Shown in pieces: positions 63,159 to 64,000 of a DNA stretch of 64,000 nucleotides. A program made the position numbers and the translations under genes. Where the stretch lies: the NCBI GenBank assembly GCA_964036045.1, contig OZ038383.1, positions 35,483,394-35,547,393 on the forward strand, written 5' to 3'. Under the pieces are notes generated by a model. That model saw nothing but the letters and a program-made list of their open reading frames with translations, searched no databases and had not been told where the DNA came from. Source of the stretch: Eutreptiella sp. 'Long Island Sound 2002' (taxonomy: Eukaryota > Euglenozoa > Euglenophyceae > Eutreptiales > Eutreptiaceae). Position 1 is the stretch's first letter. Each line of letters begins with the position of its first letter.

Positions 63159-64000
63159 GTGTTATGCGCTTCTCAGGTAGCCCTATAATACCCCGGTCCC
63201 TAGCCCTATCAAGCAAGCAAGCTTAAGGAACTCCAACCCTTCTCTTGAAGAATGTAGGGTGGAGCCCCTGGGTAACCTAAACAAGGGTGTACCGTGCGCA
63301 CCTCGCGTGGCCTACCCTTTAATGCGCCATGTGAATGCACGAGCATGCACGATGGTTTCAAACTCCTATTTTTAACCAATCTCACTACCATACCCAGATC
63401 ACGAACTCTACGAGGGGGTGGCCCCTCCTGGCTTTACCTACCTTACTCACCGCTGGAGAGAGAGAGCAAGGTGGAGTGCAGAACGAAATACAAGCAAGCA
63501 AATCGTTTATGCACTCGTGTGTATTTTCTAATCACCCAATCTCACCTCTAATCATCTGCAATCTTACTAATCTATCCCTCCATCGTGCGTAAGCGGTGCT
63601 ACATGGCTCGGACACGGAGACACGAGACGAGCTATGTGCATGCAGCATACGAGACGAGCACACCCGTGGTTTATACCTGATTCATTGAAGTCTTTTTGTT
63701 GATTCTTGAATTCTTTGATTTTTCATTCTTTCTATCAGTGTGGGTGGAATCTCGATGTTTATCTATTTATGTGTGTCTCGTGATTTTCTTCATTATACGT
63801 GACATACGCTTATAATCTTATGAATTCTTTGTTTTCCGGCGCTTCGTTAGGACCCGCTCTGGCTCGCCGTCTTTTTCTGCGTGGGAATTTCCTGATTTAA
63901 AAAATCAGGAGATGACCGCAAATTTTAAAAAAATGTGCATCTGATGTAAAATGGGATTCTGGTCAGGTATGTGCTTTCAGAAAAATTCTAGGCCGTCATT
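63159..64000 (+). repeat. 3' LTR of Gypsy-2 (right-truncated by window)
   Basis: It probably begins at TGTTATGCGCTTCTCA (about 63159). It aligns with the left LTR from about position 10 onward to the end of the window, at clearly less than full identity. The end matching left positions 885-960 lies outside the window. Confidence 0.75.

Overview
This window is repeat-dense eukaryotic nuclear DNA with no recognisable host housekeeping gene. It holds two Ty3/gypsy chromoviruses, a non-autonomous LTR element, two Penelope-like elements (PLEs) with an N-terminal GIY-YIG endonuclease, several large inverted-repeat DNA elements with spliceosomal-type (GT-AG) introns, and long satellite or minisatellite arrays. 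N-terminal-endonuclease PLEs (the Naiad and Chlamys groups) are known from green algae, protists and invertebrates. A microbial eukaryote, perhaps an alga, fits best, but the sequence does not identify the organism.

Layout. Positions 1-960 and 63159-64000 are diverged LTRs of one chromovirus (Gypsy-2, + strand). Its remaining pol is in two pieces, 15008-16067 (RNase H, integrase N-terminus and core start) and 61328-62308 (rest of integrase, chromodomain). The other parts of Gypsy-2 are occupied by later material. Positions 4300-14768 hold a second, minus-strand chromovirus (Gypsy-1: gag, protease, RT-RNase H, integrase, chromodomain), itself split by a 3.6-kb LTR element with identical LTRs (9129-12759, 5-bp target duplication GTCAT). 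Between the two Gypsy-2 pol pieces lies a 45.3-kb insertion X (16068-61327) with short terminal inverted repeats.

Inside X the insertions are stacked. A roughly 1.6-kb pair of inverted arms (16546-17772 plus 42398-42822, against 52393-54008) is interrupted by element A (17773-42395, 2-bp duplication TC). A is interrupted by element D (20062-39214). D carries a 149-bp tandem array interrupted by element E (23978-34486, 2-bp duplication CG). E contains PLE1 (26444-33452), which sits in TG microsatellite. A second copy of the A family, element B (43847-49081, 2-bp duplication TA), interrupts ORF1 of PLE2 (42823-51740). The order Gypsy-2 > X > A > D > E > PLE1 is six levels deep and is read from matching flanks.

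Elements A and B encode the same two genes: a candidate DDE-type transposase (A1/B1) and a Gln/Pro/Glu/Lys-rich protein of about 930 residues (A2/B2). Their introns and spacers are filled with GCGCGC palindromes resembling the element ends. Element D encodes three further proteins that I do not recognise (D1-D3). PLE1 has a zinc-knuckle ORF1 joined by a plausible -1 frameshift site to an ORF2 of about 1600 residues with GIY-YIG then RT.

A recurring feature is in-frame TAG inside otherwise continuous frames. This includes three codons in a polyglutamine run where one copy has CAG and the other TAG. It suggests either that UAG is read as sense (glutamine) in this genome or that CAG codons decay by C-to-T change. 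Two in-frame TGA codons in Gypsy-1 show that ordinary decay is also present. The right flank of X holds 22-bp GTGCAC-rich minisatellites inside what look like introns (54-57.8 kb), then a roughly 170-bp satellite array (57.95-61.3 kb).
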